Assembly (NCBI RefSeq): GCF_016864375.1
Contig: NZ_CP069354.1
Coordinates: forward strand, 2,625,501-2,689,500
DNA from: Microvirga sp. VF16
GTDB taxonomy: Bacteria; Pseudomonadota; Alphaproteobacteria; Rhizobiales; Beijerinckiaceae
Length of the DNA: 64,000 nt
Reading direction: 5' to 3'
Part shown: piece by piece, positions 1-8,153 of the stretch
Position numbering within the stretch: position 1 is the first letter of the stretch
Layout: each line of letters opens with the position of its first letter
Position numbers and translations under genes: made by a program
The notes under the pieces: model-generated
The model's input: the letters and a program-made list of their open reading frames with translations, nothing else
Database searches by the model: none
Told to the model about the DNA's origin: nothing

Positions 1-288
1 CTTGATGCGGATCTTGCCTCTCGACACCGTGGCCTCGGCATTCGGACGGCAGCCGTGATTGATGTAGCGCGCGATGTTCCAGCGCGGCGAGCCGTCGATG
101 GTCCAGCGGCTGCTGATCTCGAACAGGTAGCGCGTGTTGCGTCGGCGCTGGACTTCCTCGTTCGTGATCTTCGGTCCGACATACTCGATGATGAACGTTC
201 CTTTCTCGATCACATCGGTTGCAAAGAGGCCAAGGCCGGTTTCGGATCTCCCGATACGAAACGGTCCTTCTGCAGGTTTCATTTTCAT
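1..288 (-). CDS. SET domain-containing protein, C-terminus cut by window edge
   Basis: SET proteins are SAM-dependent lysine methyltransferases; the target of bacterial members is usually unknown. The reverse strand from 288 gives 96 codons without a stop, running off the left edge. Residues 18-34 (GLGLFATDVIEKG) match the N-terminal SET turn, and RYINHGCRPN at 74-83 is the SAM-binding NHxCxPN signature, so the family call is firm although the end is missing. The start is the first of two ATGs (ATG AAA ATG AAA) with GGAG about 12 nt upstream; the second ATG is equally possible. The gene lies downstream of the receiver gene on the same strand with a 171-nt gap. A short stand-alone SET protein is the likely architecture, but the missing part could hold a post-SET region. 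Confidence 0.82.
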   Translation of the reverse strand, partial: MKMKPAEGPFRIGRSETGLGLFATDVIEKGTFIIEYVGPKITNEEVQRRRNTRYLFEISSRWTIDGSPRWNIARYINHGCRPNAEATVSRGKIRIK

Positions 289-459
289 CTTAAGCGGGAG
301 CTCCGAAGCACGCGGATGTTCGATGAGGGGTCTATTAGCGATAAACCCGGAGCGTTGAAATTGGGTCCGCGCGGAAACTTTCACGGATCCAGCTCAAGTT
401 TTTTGCATTGGCCAATCGGACGTGATTGGTCCTGCAGGTTTCACGGAGTGGAACGATGT

Positions 460-846
460 CTACACGACTTCGGGAGAGTCCGAGGCTCCGGCCAGAGCGG
501 TGCGCAGGGTATCGGCGAAATTGTCGTACGAGAATGGCTTCGACAATGTCGGAGACTCACGAAATCGCTCGGGGAGCGAGCGGAAATCGTACCCGGTCGA
601 GAAGATGAAGGGGATCCCGCGGAAACGCAGGACGTCGGCGACCGGGAACACAACCGTCCCATCGACATTGATGTCGAGAATGCCGATATCGATATCTGCC
701 TGCAGGGCAAGGGTCAGGGCGTGATCAAGCCGCGCGGCGGGCCCCACGATCTCGCAGCCGAAATCGAGTACCATGTCCTCGATCAACATCGAGATCATTG
801 CCTCGTCTTCGACGATCAAGACCCGCTTTCTGCGACCCTCGAACAT
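460..846 (-). CDS. Single-domain response regulator (FAT-GUY-type receiver)
   Basis: A 128-residue protein consisting of one receiver domain and no output domain. The phosphorylation pocket is complete: acidic pair E13/D14, phospho-acceptor D58 in GILDIN, switch T84 and K103 in LSKPF. The stretch PFIFSTGYD at 79-87 matches the PFxFATGY signature of the FAT-GUY receivers which, in alphaproteobacteria, relay phosphate within the general stress response network (family knowledge). GGAGGGG lies 6 nt before the ATG. No kinase gene is adjacent; a related receiver is fused to an HWE-type kinase fragment at 29255-30196. A role in stress signalling is inference; the receiver assignment is very secure. 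Confidence 0.9.
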   Translation of the reverse strand: MFEGRRKRVLIVEDEAMISMLIEDMVLDFGCEIVGPAARLDHALTLALQADIDIGILDINVDGTVVFPVADVLRFRGIPFIFSTGYDFRSLPERFRESPTLSKPFSYDNFADTLRTALAGASDSPEVV

Positions 847-1021
847 AGCCCCTCCAAGCCGGATTGCACCTGAAAGGCGCCTCGCGGCGTCATTAAACGA
901 ATCAGTTGCAACAACTATAATCGATAGTTCGGTGCAGCCTCACTATCTTAGGTTATTATGACTTAAGGCGGTATCGTAATGCCGTCGACCAGCCAAAGTA
1001 AAGACCTTGGGAGCCTCCCGA

Positions 1022-2068
1022 TTATACAGCGCTCCGGCGTGCAATTTCTGCGCGCACGACTGGTGCAACCCTTGTCCCAAGAAGTTCAATGGAGCGCATG
1101 ATCTGGGCATGCGGCATGGTGCCGACGCTGAATTGGGCCAGGTAGCGGTCGTGGCGGAAGAGTTCGTGCTGGAACAGGATCTTGTCGATCACCTCCTGTG
1201 GGCCTCCCACCGCCAATGCACCGCGCGGCTCCCGCATCGCTTCGAATTGCGGGCGGGTCGTGGGAGGCCATCCGCGCTCACGGCCAATCTTGGTCATCAC
1301 CTGGGCATAGGAGGGAAAGAATTCGTCGCCGGCCTGCTGCGAGTTGTCTGCGATATAGGCATGGGTGTTGATGCCGACCTTCAGGCGCGCCGGAACGTGC
1401 CCAGCCCGGGCTCCTGCCTCACGATAAAGTGACACGAGCGGGGCGAAGCGCTCCGGCTGTCCTCCGATGATGGCCAGCGCAAGGGGCAGTCCGAGCGCGC
1501 CCGCCCGCACGACCGATTGTGGCGTTCCGCCGACGGCAATCCAGACAGGCAGTGGTTCCCGGGCAGGGCGGGGATAGATCGGCTGATCGTCGAGGGAGGG
1601 CCGGTGCTGGCCCGACCATGTCACTCGCTCCTCGCTCCGGATCTTCAGAAGCAGGTCGAGCTTTTCGGCGAACAGGGCGTCGTAGTCGTTGAGATCGTAG
1701 CCAAAGAGAGGGAACGACTCGATGAACGAGCCGCGGCCCGCCATGATCTCGGCCCGCCCGTTCGACAAGAGGTCGAGGGTCGCGAAGTTCTGAAACACCC
1801 GGACCGGATCGTCGGAGCTCAGCACCGTTACGGCGCTCGTCAGACGAATCCTCTTGGTGCGCTCGGCGGCGGCGGCCAGGACGACGGCGGGTGCGGAAAC
1901 CACGTAATCGGAGCGGTGATGCTCGCCGAGGCCGAACACGTCCAAACCGACCTGATCCGCCAGCTCGACCTCCTCGATGAGATCGCGCAGGCGCTGCGCC
2001 GGTGAGAGCAAGTGTCCGGTGGTAGGAGCTGTCGTCAGCTCACCAAAGGTATAGATACCAAGTTCCAT
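1022..2068 (-). CDS. LLM class flavin-dependent oxidoreductase (luciferase-like)
   Basis: A 348-residue bacterial-luciferase-family TIM-barrel flavoprotein. The N-terminus ([10 protein letters not shown]), [14 protein letters not shown] at about 48-61 and [20 protein letters not shown] at about 73-92 are typical of the alkanal-monooxygenase-like group, which uses reduced FMN and O2 on small organic substrates. Length is normal for the family. A purine-rich AAGGGAAG precedes the ATG. The gene appears to be a single unit, with a tiny same-strand ORF upstream (2153-2281). The substrate cannot be told from the sequence. Confidence 0.9.
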   Translation of the reverse strand: MELGIYTFGELTTAPTTGHLLSPAQRLRDLIEEVELADQVGLDVFGLGEHHRSDYVVSAPAVVLAAAAERTKRIRLTSAVTVLSSDDPVRVFQNFATLDLLSNGRAEIMAGRGSFIESFPLFGYDLNDYDALFAEKLDLLLKIRSEERVTWSGQHRPSLDDQPIYPRPAREPLPVWIAVGGTPQSVVRAGALGLPLALAIIGGQPERFAPLVSLYREAGARAGHVPARLKVGINTHAYIADNSQQAGDEFFPSYAQVMTKIGRERGWPPTTRPQFEAMREPRGALAVGGPQEVIDKILFQHELFRHDRYLAQFSVGTMPHAQIMRSIELLGTRVAPVVRAEIARRSAV

Positions 2069-2152
2069 CGATCTTCCCTTCGGAGGCTGGCACCGGTCCC
2101 GGCTATAGCAGCCGTCGTGCCGGGATGCACCGAAGATCGGATGGGATCGGAT

Positions 2153-2281
2153 TCAGCGCTGGAGCAACCTTTGGATCAGGGCATCTGCGGCATGGCTCGT
2201 CAGCCCCCACGCGACAGGCCTGTCGCCGAGATAGACGGTGAAGGTACCGTCCTGCGTCGCCTGTTTGGCAATATGGACCAT
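2153..2281 (-). CDS. Small 42-residue protein, function unknown
   Basis: A short reading frame beginning MVHIAKQATQ and ending LIQRLLQR. It is preceded at ideal spacing by the strong Shine-Dalgarno sequence GAGGAGG followed by ATAACTC and ATG. The peptide has ordinary composition, with alternating segments that could form a small beta hairpin (TFTVYLGDRPVAW) followed by a C-terminal amphipathic helix. This is unlike the arginine-rich antisense frames around it. I do not recognise the family. It lies 84 nt upstream of the oxidoreductase start on the same strand and could share its transcript. The ribosome binding site and composition are seen; that it is translated is inferred. Confidence 0.6.
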   Translation of the reverse strand: MVHIAKQATQDGTFTVYLGDRPVAWGLTSHAADALIQRLLQR

Positions 2282-2971
2282 GAGTTATCCTCCTCATGTG
2301 GAGCCCGGACCACCAGTCCGTTGTGTGGGCATGATGAAATGAGAGGCGTGCCGCGGGAAGATTAAATTATGAGCAGTGACACGCCGTGACGGAGAAAAAG
2401 CCGGCGCTGGCGGCACATGCCGAGGATCCGTAGGGCAGCTCCGACTATCTGGGAGATCCTAGAAATGGCTCATCATCGCTGTGAGGCACAGGTGTAATTT
2501 CCCTCCCCACAAGAGGGGGAGGGCTTAGCGGTGTGGCATTCTCTTTATGAGCCAGACTCTAAGGAGAATTCTCCCAACGGATCCCTCGAGGCCGATTGGG
2601 TACGACTAGGGCCGGTTTGCAATCAATAACGCCGGAGCTAACGATGCAGAGCGGGGGCGTCCGCGCCACAGCCTGGAAGACCCGGATCTGAGCTCTTCAT
2701 GCCCCCCGCATTGCCAAACTGGCCTTCATCCAGGAGCGTGTTTATGTCAGAAGCGAGCGTGGCCATGCGGAGGCCGATGGTCATCATGTCCTAAAAGCCG
2801 TCATCGGAGGGCTGAATTCTCGCGTTGGAGCCCCACAATCCGCATGACACGCCCTTTTGGGACCTTGCATGAAATGTCTAGGTATGAGTAGTTATCGTCT
2901 TGCCCTCAATGGTTGAGGGCGTTACGCCTATATAGCGTTTACGAAACTTGAGACTTTAGAAGGCAGTCCTG
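2282..2971. other. Long intergenic region upstream of the cold-shock gene
   Basis: About 690 bases with no convincing gene. Short frames around 2690-2800 on both strands, for example a - strand peptide starting MTIGLRMATLASD, have near-normal composition but no family I recognise and may be remnants of a decayed gene. The last 70 bases hold the leader of the double cold-shock-domain gene, including a perfect hairpin at 2902-2920. Confidence 0.5.
2902..2920 (+). promoter_or_regulatory. Perfect hairpin in the cold-shock gene leader
   Basis: GCCCTCAA, loop TGG, TTGAGGGC: an 8-bp perfect stem about 50 nt upstream of the start at 2972. No run of T follows, so it is not a plain terminator. It could be an operator or an mRNA leader structure; cold-shock genes often have structured leaders. 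Confidence 0.45.
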
Positions 2972-3658
2972 ATGGGCCGGGGAAATGATCACCGTGATCG
3001 CCGACGTCAATTTGGCGGTCAACCCGAAGATCACTGGGGCGATTTCGCTCCACCAACATCTTATGAACGGCCCATGCGGCAGCAGACATCCTATGGCGCT
3101 CCAGCCTCGGGCCCCGAGACCGAGGCACGGGTGAAATGGTTCAATCCTGACAAGGGCTTCGGCTTCGTCGAAATGACCGACGGATCGGGCGAGGCCTTTC
3201 TGCACGTGCGTCAGGTCGAGGCCGCAGGCTATTCCGCGCTCGAATCCGGCACGACCTTGGTCATCAAGGTCGGCGCGGGCCAGAAGGGCCCGCAGGTCCA
3301 GGAGATCGTCAGCGTCGACACCAGCACGGCCGAACCCGAGCCACCGCGCGGCGCTCGTCCGCCGCGTCCGGCCCGTCCGGGCGGTCCCGGCCAGGGTGGT
3401 GGTTTCGGTCGCCCGAGCGGCGGCCCGAGCCCCCGTCCGGTCAGCGGTCCGCCGGAGGTTCCGGCCACCGTCAAGTGGTTCGACGCCGTGAAGGGCTACG
3501 GCTTCGTCTCCGTCGAAGGTGAGAGCAAGGACCTGTTCCTGCACATCTCCGTCGTGGAGCGCGCAGGCCTCGGCCAGCTCGAGCAGGGCCAAGCGGTCCG
3601 TGTCGCCATCGTCGATGGCCGCAAGGGTCCCGAAGTCGGCGCCATCGAGCTCGCCTAA
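2972..3658 (+). CDS. Double cold-shock-domain protein
   Basis: A 228-residue nucleic-acid-binding protein with two cold-shock domains. CSD1 lies at about 52-113 (VKWFNPDKGFGFV, then FLHVRQVE) and CSD2 at about 166-228 (VKWFDAVKGYGFV, then FLHISVVE); both carry the RNP1-type KGFGFV/KGYGFV core. The N-terminal 50 residues are hydrophilic and disordered (GRGNDHRDRRRQ). The linker at about 120-160 is rich in Pro, Gly and Arg, resembling an RGG-like RNA-binding tail. Two-CSD proteins of roughly this size are common in Hyphomicrobiales and act as RNA chaperones (family knowledge). The gene stands alone, with a long leader and a palindromic element directly downstream. Confidence 0.92.
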   Translation: MGRGNDHRDRRRQFGGQPEDHWGDFAPPTSYERPMRQQTSYGAPASGPETEARVKWFNPDKGFGFVEMTDGSGEAFLHVRQVEAAGYSALESGTTLVIKVGAGQKGPQVQEIVSVDTSTAEPEPPRGARPPRPARPGGPGQGGGFGRPSGGPSPRPVSGPPEVPATVKWFDAVKGYGFVSVEGESKDLFLHISVVERAGLGQLEQGQAVRVAIVDGRKGPEVGAIELA

Positions 3659-3686
3659 GGCTTCCAGCCTTTTTCTTGATGAATTA

Positions 3687-3808
3687 AACCGGGTCCGCTG
3701 CTGCACATTGTGCAGATGAGTGGGCTCGGTTTTGCCGCGTCCAACGATGCGCTGTTTGAAGAGCTGACTATCGGCCCCAAGGTGGTCCACACTTTGGGGC
3801 CGATGCCT
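3687..3808. repeat. Composite intergenic palindromic repeat, diverged copy 1
   Basis: This fills the space between the convergent csp and phoH genes. It contains the same blocks as the copies at 18292, 30195 and 43897: AACCGGGTCCG, GGTTTT.CCGC, CGATGCGC, and then a second hairpin with ATCGGCCCCAA at 3770-3780 and TTGGGGCCGAT at 3794-3804 (11-bp perfect stem). A further palindrome CTGCACA-T-TGTGCAG at 3701-3715 is peculiar to this copy. The second hairpin could terminate transcription in both directions. Confidence 0.6.
3770..3804. terminator. Bidirectional hairpin between csp and phoH
   Basis: An 11-bp perfect GC-rich stem with a 13-nt loop located between two convergent genes. T runs are short, so intrinsic termination is plausible rather than certain. 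Confidence 0.45.
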
Positions 3809-3809
3809 C

Positions 3810-4544
3810 TTAGCAATGAACCTCTTCGAAGGCCCGAACCCACATCTCGCAGACGCCGGAGCGCACGATCTCGTTCAACGTGAACTCGATGATCGGAACC
3901 GGGAGCATCTGCGACTTGATCAGGTGAATGACCGTTCTGAGGCCGGAGGTCTCGCGCAGGTCGCACTGGCTCACATCGCCGTTGATCACGACCGTGCAAT
4001 CCTCCCCGATGCGGGTGAGGAAGGTTTTCATTTCGGCCGGGGTGGCATTCTGCGCTTCGTCCAGGAGAATGAAGGCGTCGCGCCATGAGCGTCCGCGCAT
4101 CACCTCGAACGGCACCATCTCGATGTCACCGTTCTTGACCGCGATTTCGTAAGCTGCCGTGCCGATGCGGTCCTTGATGGCTTCGATGACGGGTGCGGCC
4201 CAGGGGCCGAATTTTTCCTCGAGACTGCCGGGGAAGAAGCCGAGGGAGCGGCCGCTCGGCACATTGGGACGGGTGAGGATGATCTTGCGGATGCGCCGCT
4301 GGCGGAACAGATCCGCCGCATAAGTTGCCGCGATCCAGGTTTTTCCGGTGCCGGCTGGGCCTAAGACCACGACTTGGGCATTGGTCTTCAAAGCGTCGAG
4401 ATAATCGTCCTGCGTTGCATTGAGTGGCTTGATGGGAGGGAGGCTGCGCTCGGCCTGGAATTTTGATCCGGTGAGGTCGAAGACCTGCGCTGTTTCATGG
4501 GAGCGGCGGGTCTTGCGTCTCTGCTTCTCATGATGCTTGCTCAA
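3810..4544 (-). CDS. PhoH family ATPase
   Basis: A P-loop NTPase of the PhoH family, about 244 residues when the TTG at 4544 is used. That TTG has GGAG 9 nt upstream and gives an N-terminus SKHHEKQRRK; an ATG ten codons earlier (4574) is the alternative. Walker A is GPAGTGKT at about 62-69, Walker B is FILLDEAQNAT, followed by the PhoH motif NGDVSQCDL and a sensor-like arginine. It lacks the KH domain of long PhoH proteins and resembles the short PhoH/YbeZ core used in RNA metabolism and stress (family knowledge). The N-terminal 25 residues are very basic, which fits nucleic-acid contact. It appears monocistronic. Confidence 0.88.
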   Translation of the reverse strand: MSKHHEKQRRKTRRSHETAQVFDLTGSKFQAERSLPPIKPLNATQDDYLDALKTNAQVVVLGPAGTGKTWIAATYAADLFRQRRIRKIILTRPNVPSGRSLGFFPGSLEEKFGPWAAPVIEAIKDRIGTAAYEIAVKNGDIEMVPFEVMRGRSWRDAFILLDEAQNATPAEMKTFLTRIGEDCTVVINGDVSQCDLRETSGLRTVIHLIKSQMLPVPIIEFTLNEIVRSGVCEMWVRAFEEVHC

Positions 4545-4961
4545 TGACCAACTCCGGGTTTTGAAACTGCGCACAGAGACCTATCCAGGCGCCGCGCAGA
4601 GGCGTCTGGGGGAACTTGCAGGAGAGGGGTGAGTGCGAGAACGAATGGCTGCGGGCGGTGGATTTCCGCGATCCGGAAGGTGAGGATCAACCTGCCTGCC
4701 CATCAACGCCTGTTCTTCTGTCTGCCACTGGCAAACTATCTTTGATTCTCATGACAGTTTACCGTCGCTACGCTTACCTGCGAGTCAAATGTTGAGGCAG
4801 CCTGCATGGTTCCAGGGCATAATCCCTCTGTGGAGTGGAGGGGAGAAATAGCTGTGGATGGCTCAATAGGTACCTCTCCGAGAGCAGATCGCCCTCGCAA
4901 TCCCTCGTCAAACTTACTTTCCGGATGGTAAGGAAACCGCCTCAAAAAAGGGCAGTGCGGC
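4545..4961. other. Intergenic region between phoH and rbsK
   Basis: About 417 bases between divergent genes. It should hold promoters for both, but I see no clear hexamers, no repeat and no convincing small gene. Confidence 0.5.
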
Positions 4962-5897
4962 ATGATCGTCATCTTCGGTTCCATCAACATGGACCTCGTC
5001 GCAAGGGTCCAGCGGATCGCCCGCCCGGGAGAAACCGTGCTCTCGCGTCGGGCCGACAGCTTCTTCGGCGGCAAGGGGGCCAATCAGGCCGTCGCAGCCG
5101 CCCGGGTCAGCCGCGGCGGCCCCATGCGAGTGGCTATGGCCGGCGCTGTCGGAAACGATCCGTTCGGGACGGCCTGCCTCAAGAACCTTGAAGAGAGCGG
5201 CGTTGATGTCGGCGCAATCCGGATCACGGATGAGCCCACCGGCTGCGCCTTCATCACCGTCGATGAGACCGGCGAGAACGCCATCACGGTTGCCAGCGGG
5301 GCAAACATGGCGCTGCACTCGGCCGATCTGCCGGATCACCTCCTGTCCAAGGCTTCCGTTCTGGTGCTCCAGATGGAGGTGCCGATCGCAGACAGCCTGG
5401 AGGTCGCCGCGCGAGCACGCCGGGCCGGCGTCAAGGTCGTGTGGAATTTCGCGCCGGTTCCGCCGGTCAAGGAGCGTTCCGCCATGGCCGAACTCCTGGC
5501 CGTGACCGATGTGCTCGTCGTCAACGAGCATGAGGCACTCTCCATCGCCGATATCGTGGGCGAGTCCTCGGGCGACGATTATCTCAAGGCCGGGTCAATC
5601 ATCTCCCGCTCCTTCGGTCCGACCTGCATTGTGACGGCAGGAGCACGCGGCGCCTATGCCATCGCGCCGGACGGTGGACGGATCCATGCAACCGCGCGCC
5701 CGATCGCGCCGGTCGATACCACCGGAGCGGGCGACACCTTCGTCGGAGGCCTTGCCAACGGTCTTGCGGAAGGGCTGGAGATCGGACGGGCCATGGAACG
5801 GGCCTGTGCCGCCGCCTCCCTATCCTGCCTCACGGCAGGAGCCCAGGCGGGCATGCCTCAAAGGGACGCTCTGGAGCAGCACCTTTCTCAGGCCTGA
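4962..5897 (+). CDS. rbsK: Ribokinase, PfkB family
   Basis: Phosphorylates D-ribose (or a close analogue) to the 5-phosphate with ATP in the cytoplasm. The protein has 311 residues. The N-terminal motif FGSINMDLV, the PfkB-1 motif FFGGKGANQAVAAAR at about 34-48, and the C-terminal PfkB-2 motif DTTGAGDTFVGG at about 252-263, with its catalytic Asp in GAGD, are all present. Length and motifs match ribokinase better than fructokinase. It faces the - strand sugar cluster tail to tail, and its last 10 bases overlap the end of the AGE-isomerase gene. AAGGGCAG precedes the start. It probably belongs functionally to the sugar locus although transcribed separately. Confidence 0.88.
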   Translation: MIVIFGSINMDLVARVQRIARPGETVLSRRADSFFGGKGANQAVAAARVSRGGPMRVAMAGAVGNDPFGTACLKNLEESGVDVGAIRITDEPTGCAFITVDETGENAITVASGANMALHSADLPDHLLSKASVLVLQMEVPIADSLEVAARARRAGVKVVWNFAPVPPVKERSAMAELLAVTDVLVVNEHEALSIADIVGESSGDDYLKAGSIISRSFGPTCIVTAGARGAYAIAPDGGRIHATARPIAPVDTTGAGDTFVGGLANGLAEGLEIGRAMERACAAASLSCLTAGAQAGMPQRDALEQHLSQA

Positions 5898-7144
5898 GCG
5901 CTGCTCTCCGGGATGACCTTGGTCAGGCTGCCGGTTGCCGGAAAAAGCGGGATCAGGCAGGCCTGCAGGGCATGGTAGAGATCGGGCTTGCCGGTGAAAA
6001 GGCTGGTGCCGGGCTTCAGGTCTTCCGTGAGTTCCGGCCGCCATCCGCCATGCTGATGATCGATGAGATGGTTGTCGGCGAAGCCCCAGAGGGTGCGATA
6101 CCATTGCTCGTGATAGTCGCTCGGGCTGTGATCGCTCAAGAAAGCCGCAGCGCCGATGGCCTCCGCGCAGGGCCACCAGAGTTTATGGGGTAGCCTCGGC
6201 TTGTCGTCCCAGTCGAGAGCGTAAAAGAACCCGCCCTTGTCCTTGTCCCATCCGAGCTCGATGGATTGCCGGAAGAGTTCACGGGCGGCCTCGGGCATCC
6301 AGGCATGCCGCTTGCCGCCGAGCACCCAGAGTTGCAGGGTGAGACGGGCCCATTCGAGCCAATGGCCCGGCGTTGTGCCGTAGGGCCGGAACACGTCGTA
6401 GCCGCGATACTCCTTGTCGAGGTTCCAATCGTCATGAAAGTGTTCGGCCACGCGGTAGCCGAGAGAGACGGCATGGCGGCCGATGATGAGGCTCGCGATC
6501 CGCTCCGCCTTGTCGAGATAAGCGCGGTCGCCAGTCGCCTCGAAGGCGGCCATCAGGGATTCCGTCAGGTGCATGTTGGAGTTCTGGCCACGATATTGGC
6601 TCAAGGGCTGCCAATCGCGGGAGAACTCCTCCGTTACGGCCCCATGCTGCTCTTCCCAGAAGCGCTCTTCCAGAACCTGCGTGATGTCCTCGATCAGGCG
6701 GTCGGCGAGCGGGTGGCCGACCACCTTCGCGCTCGAAGCCGCGAGCAGCACGAAGGCATGCCCATAGGCCTGCTTGGTGTCGTCCTTCGGGCCGTTGTTA
6801 TCGAGCGACCAGACATAGCCGCCGTTCTGCGCATCGCGATGGGCATTCCAGAGATAGGTCATGCCGTGATCTACGACTGTCTCGCATCCGGGTCGGCCGA
6901 GCAGGGTACCGATGGCAAAGCAATGCACGAAGCGCGTGGTGTTGTGAATCTGCCGCACAGGATTGGTGATCTCGATGGGTTGACCGGTATTGTCGAGATC
7001 GAAGAAGCCTCCTGCCGGGTTGATGATGCCGTACTGAAAGAAGCCGAACAGGTTGTTGGCCTGTTCGAACAGCCATTTTCGGTGAAAGCGGTTCGAGCGC
7101 CAATTCGGGCCGAGCGGAGGGAGCACAGGTTGGGATAGGGTCAT
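5888..7144 (-). CDS. AGE family epimerase/isomerase (probable mannose isomerase)
   Basis: A member of the N-acylglucosamine 2-epimerase (AGE) family of (alpha/alpha)6-barrel sugar isomerases, about 418 residues. Typical segments are FGFFQYGIINPAGGFFDLD near the N-terminus, VDHGMTYL, YGHAFVLLAASS, a catalytic-type His in HLTESLMAAFEAT, RVAEHFHDDW, GHWLEWARL, and GWRPELT near the end. Members with this pattern interconvert mannose and fructose without cofactor. The next gene upstream (fructokinase) would then capture the fructose. The ATG at 7144 has GGAA at good spacing; an ATG four codons earlier (7156) is possible. It is last in the operon and follows fructokinase by 17 nt. The exact substrate is inferred. 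Confidence 0.82.
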   Translation of the reverse strand: MTLSQPVLPPLGPNWRSNRFHRKWLFEQANNLFGFFQYGIINPAGGFFDLDNTGQPIEITNPVRQIHNTTRFVHCFAIGTLLGRPGCETVVDHGMTYLWNAHRDAQNGGYVWSLDNNGPKDDTKQAYGHAFVLLAASSAKVVGHPLADRLIEDITQVLEERFWEEQHGAVTEEFSRDWQPLSQYRGQNSNMHLTESLMAAFEATGDRAYLDKAERIASLIIGRHAVSLGYRVAEHFHDDWNLDKEYRGYDVFRPYGTTPGHWLEWARLTLQLWVLGGKRHAWMPEAARELFRQSIELGWDKDKGGFFYALDWDDKPRLPHKLWWPCAEAIGAAAFLSDHSPSDYHEQWYRTLWGFADNHLIDHQHGGWRPELTEDLKPGTSLFTGKPDLYHALQACLIPLFPATGSLTKVIPESSAQA

Positions 7145-7161
7145 GACAGATTCCATTGTGA

Positions 7162-8112
7162 TCAGGCGCGTGCCGCCATGAATTGTTCGACCTCGGCCCA
7201 GGAGGACGGATTGGCGCCGCGGCGTGTGCAGACGATGGCGGCTGCGGCAGCTGCGAAATCGAGAGCTGCCGTGACCTGCGCTTCGGCCAATCCCGCGATG
7301 CCTTCAGGCGTCAGCAGCTTGTTGGCATCGAGCCAGGAGAGAAGACCGGCATGGAACGTGTCGCCGGCTCCGACCGTGTCCACCACCTCGATCCTCGGCG
7401 CAGGGCGCTCCACGATCCGGTCGCCAAAGGCGGCCAGCGGACCCTTCTCGCCACGGGTAATGATGACGAGCTTCGGGCCGCGCTGGAGCCAGGCGCGGGC
7501 TGCCGATGCGAGATCGTGGGCGGAGTGGAGAAGCTCGACGTCCTCGTCGCTCGCCTTCACGATGTCCGCACAGGCAAGCAGGCTTTCGAAGCGCTCGCGA
7601 TAGGCCTTCAGATCGCCGACGACGCGCGGCCGCACATTGGGATCGAGCGAGATCACGCGCGATCCGGCCTCTCGGCGGAGCAAAGTTTCGATGGCGCTCG
7701 CGATAGGCTCGACACCGAGGGCATAGGATCCGGCGGCGATGGCATTCACGTCCGCCGGTAACTGAGCGGGCAGGGCCTCGGGCGTAAGGGCACGGTCCGC
7801 AGCGTTGGGAGCATAGAAGGAGTATTGCGGCTGTCCCGAGGCGTTCGTCGCGACCACGCTGAGCGTGGTATAGTTCGGGCAGCGCTGGATATAGGCGGGG
7901 CTCACGCCGGATTCGGCGAGCTTCTCGACTAGGAATGTACCGAACACGTCGTCCGACAGGGTGGACAGGAAGGCGGAAGGGCGTCCAAGACGGCCGATTC
8001 CGATGGCGACGTTAAAGGGCGAGCCGCCAGCAACGGCCTCCGCCGGAAAGCCTGCCGAGGCCGGCGCTCCCATAAAGAGGTCGATCAGGGCTTCACCACA
8101 AACCAGGATCAT
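7162..8112 (-). CDS. Fructokinase-like PfkB sugar kinase
   Basis: An ATP-dependent sugar kinase of about 316 residues. The start (ILVCGEALIDLFMG), the substrate-binding AGGSPFNVAIGIGRLG at about 29-44 and the catalytic DTVGAGDTFHAGLLSW at about 245-260 are classic for the fructokinase branch (FrcK/ScrK). The ATG at 8112 has AGGAGG 7 nt upstream, a strong ribosome site; a TTG one codon earlier is unlikely. It lies between the AraB-like kinase and the AGE isomerase on one transcript. Product fructose-6-phosphate is inferred from family and from the isomerase next door. Confidence 0.85.
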   Translation of the reverse strand: MILVCGEALIDLFMGAPASAGFPAEAVAGGSPFNVAIGIGRLGRPSAFLSTLSDDVFGTFLVEKLAESGVSPAYIQRCPNYTTLSVVATNASGQPQYSFYAPNAADRALTPEALPAQLPADVNAIAAGSYALGVEPIASAIETLLRREAGSRVISLDPNVRPRVVGDLKAYRERFESLLACADIVKASDEDVELLHSAHDLASAARAWLQRGPKLVIITRGEKGPLAAFGDRIVERPAPRIEVVDTVGAGDTFHAGLLSWLDANKLLTPEGIAGLAEAQVTAALDFAAAAAAIVCTRRGANPSSWAEVEQFMAARA

Positions 8113-8153
8113 CAAAAGCCTCCTGACAAAACCTCAATTACACTCCCGCCCGA

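Noticed and set aside
55..873. A 272-codon + strand frame at the left edge
   Set aside because: It runs antisense through both the SET-domain gene and the receiver gene, which have conserved motifs.
1000..1120. Possible 41-residue + strand ORF starting near 979
   Set aside because: No ribosome site and most of it is antisense to the 3' end of the oxidoreductase gene.
3701..3715. CTGCACA-T-TGTGCAG as a second PhaR-like operator
   Set aside because: The half-sites are in the opposite order from the phasin operators and it lies downstream of genes inside a repeat element, not at a promoter.
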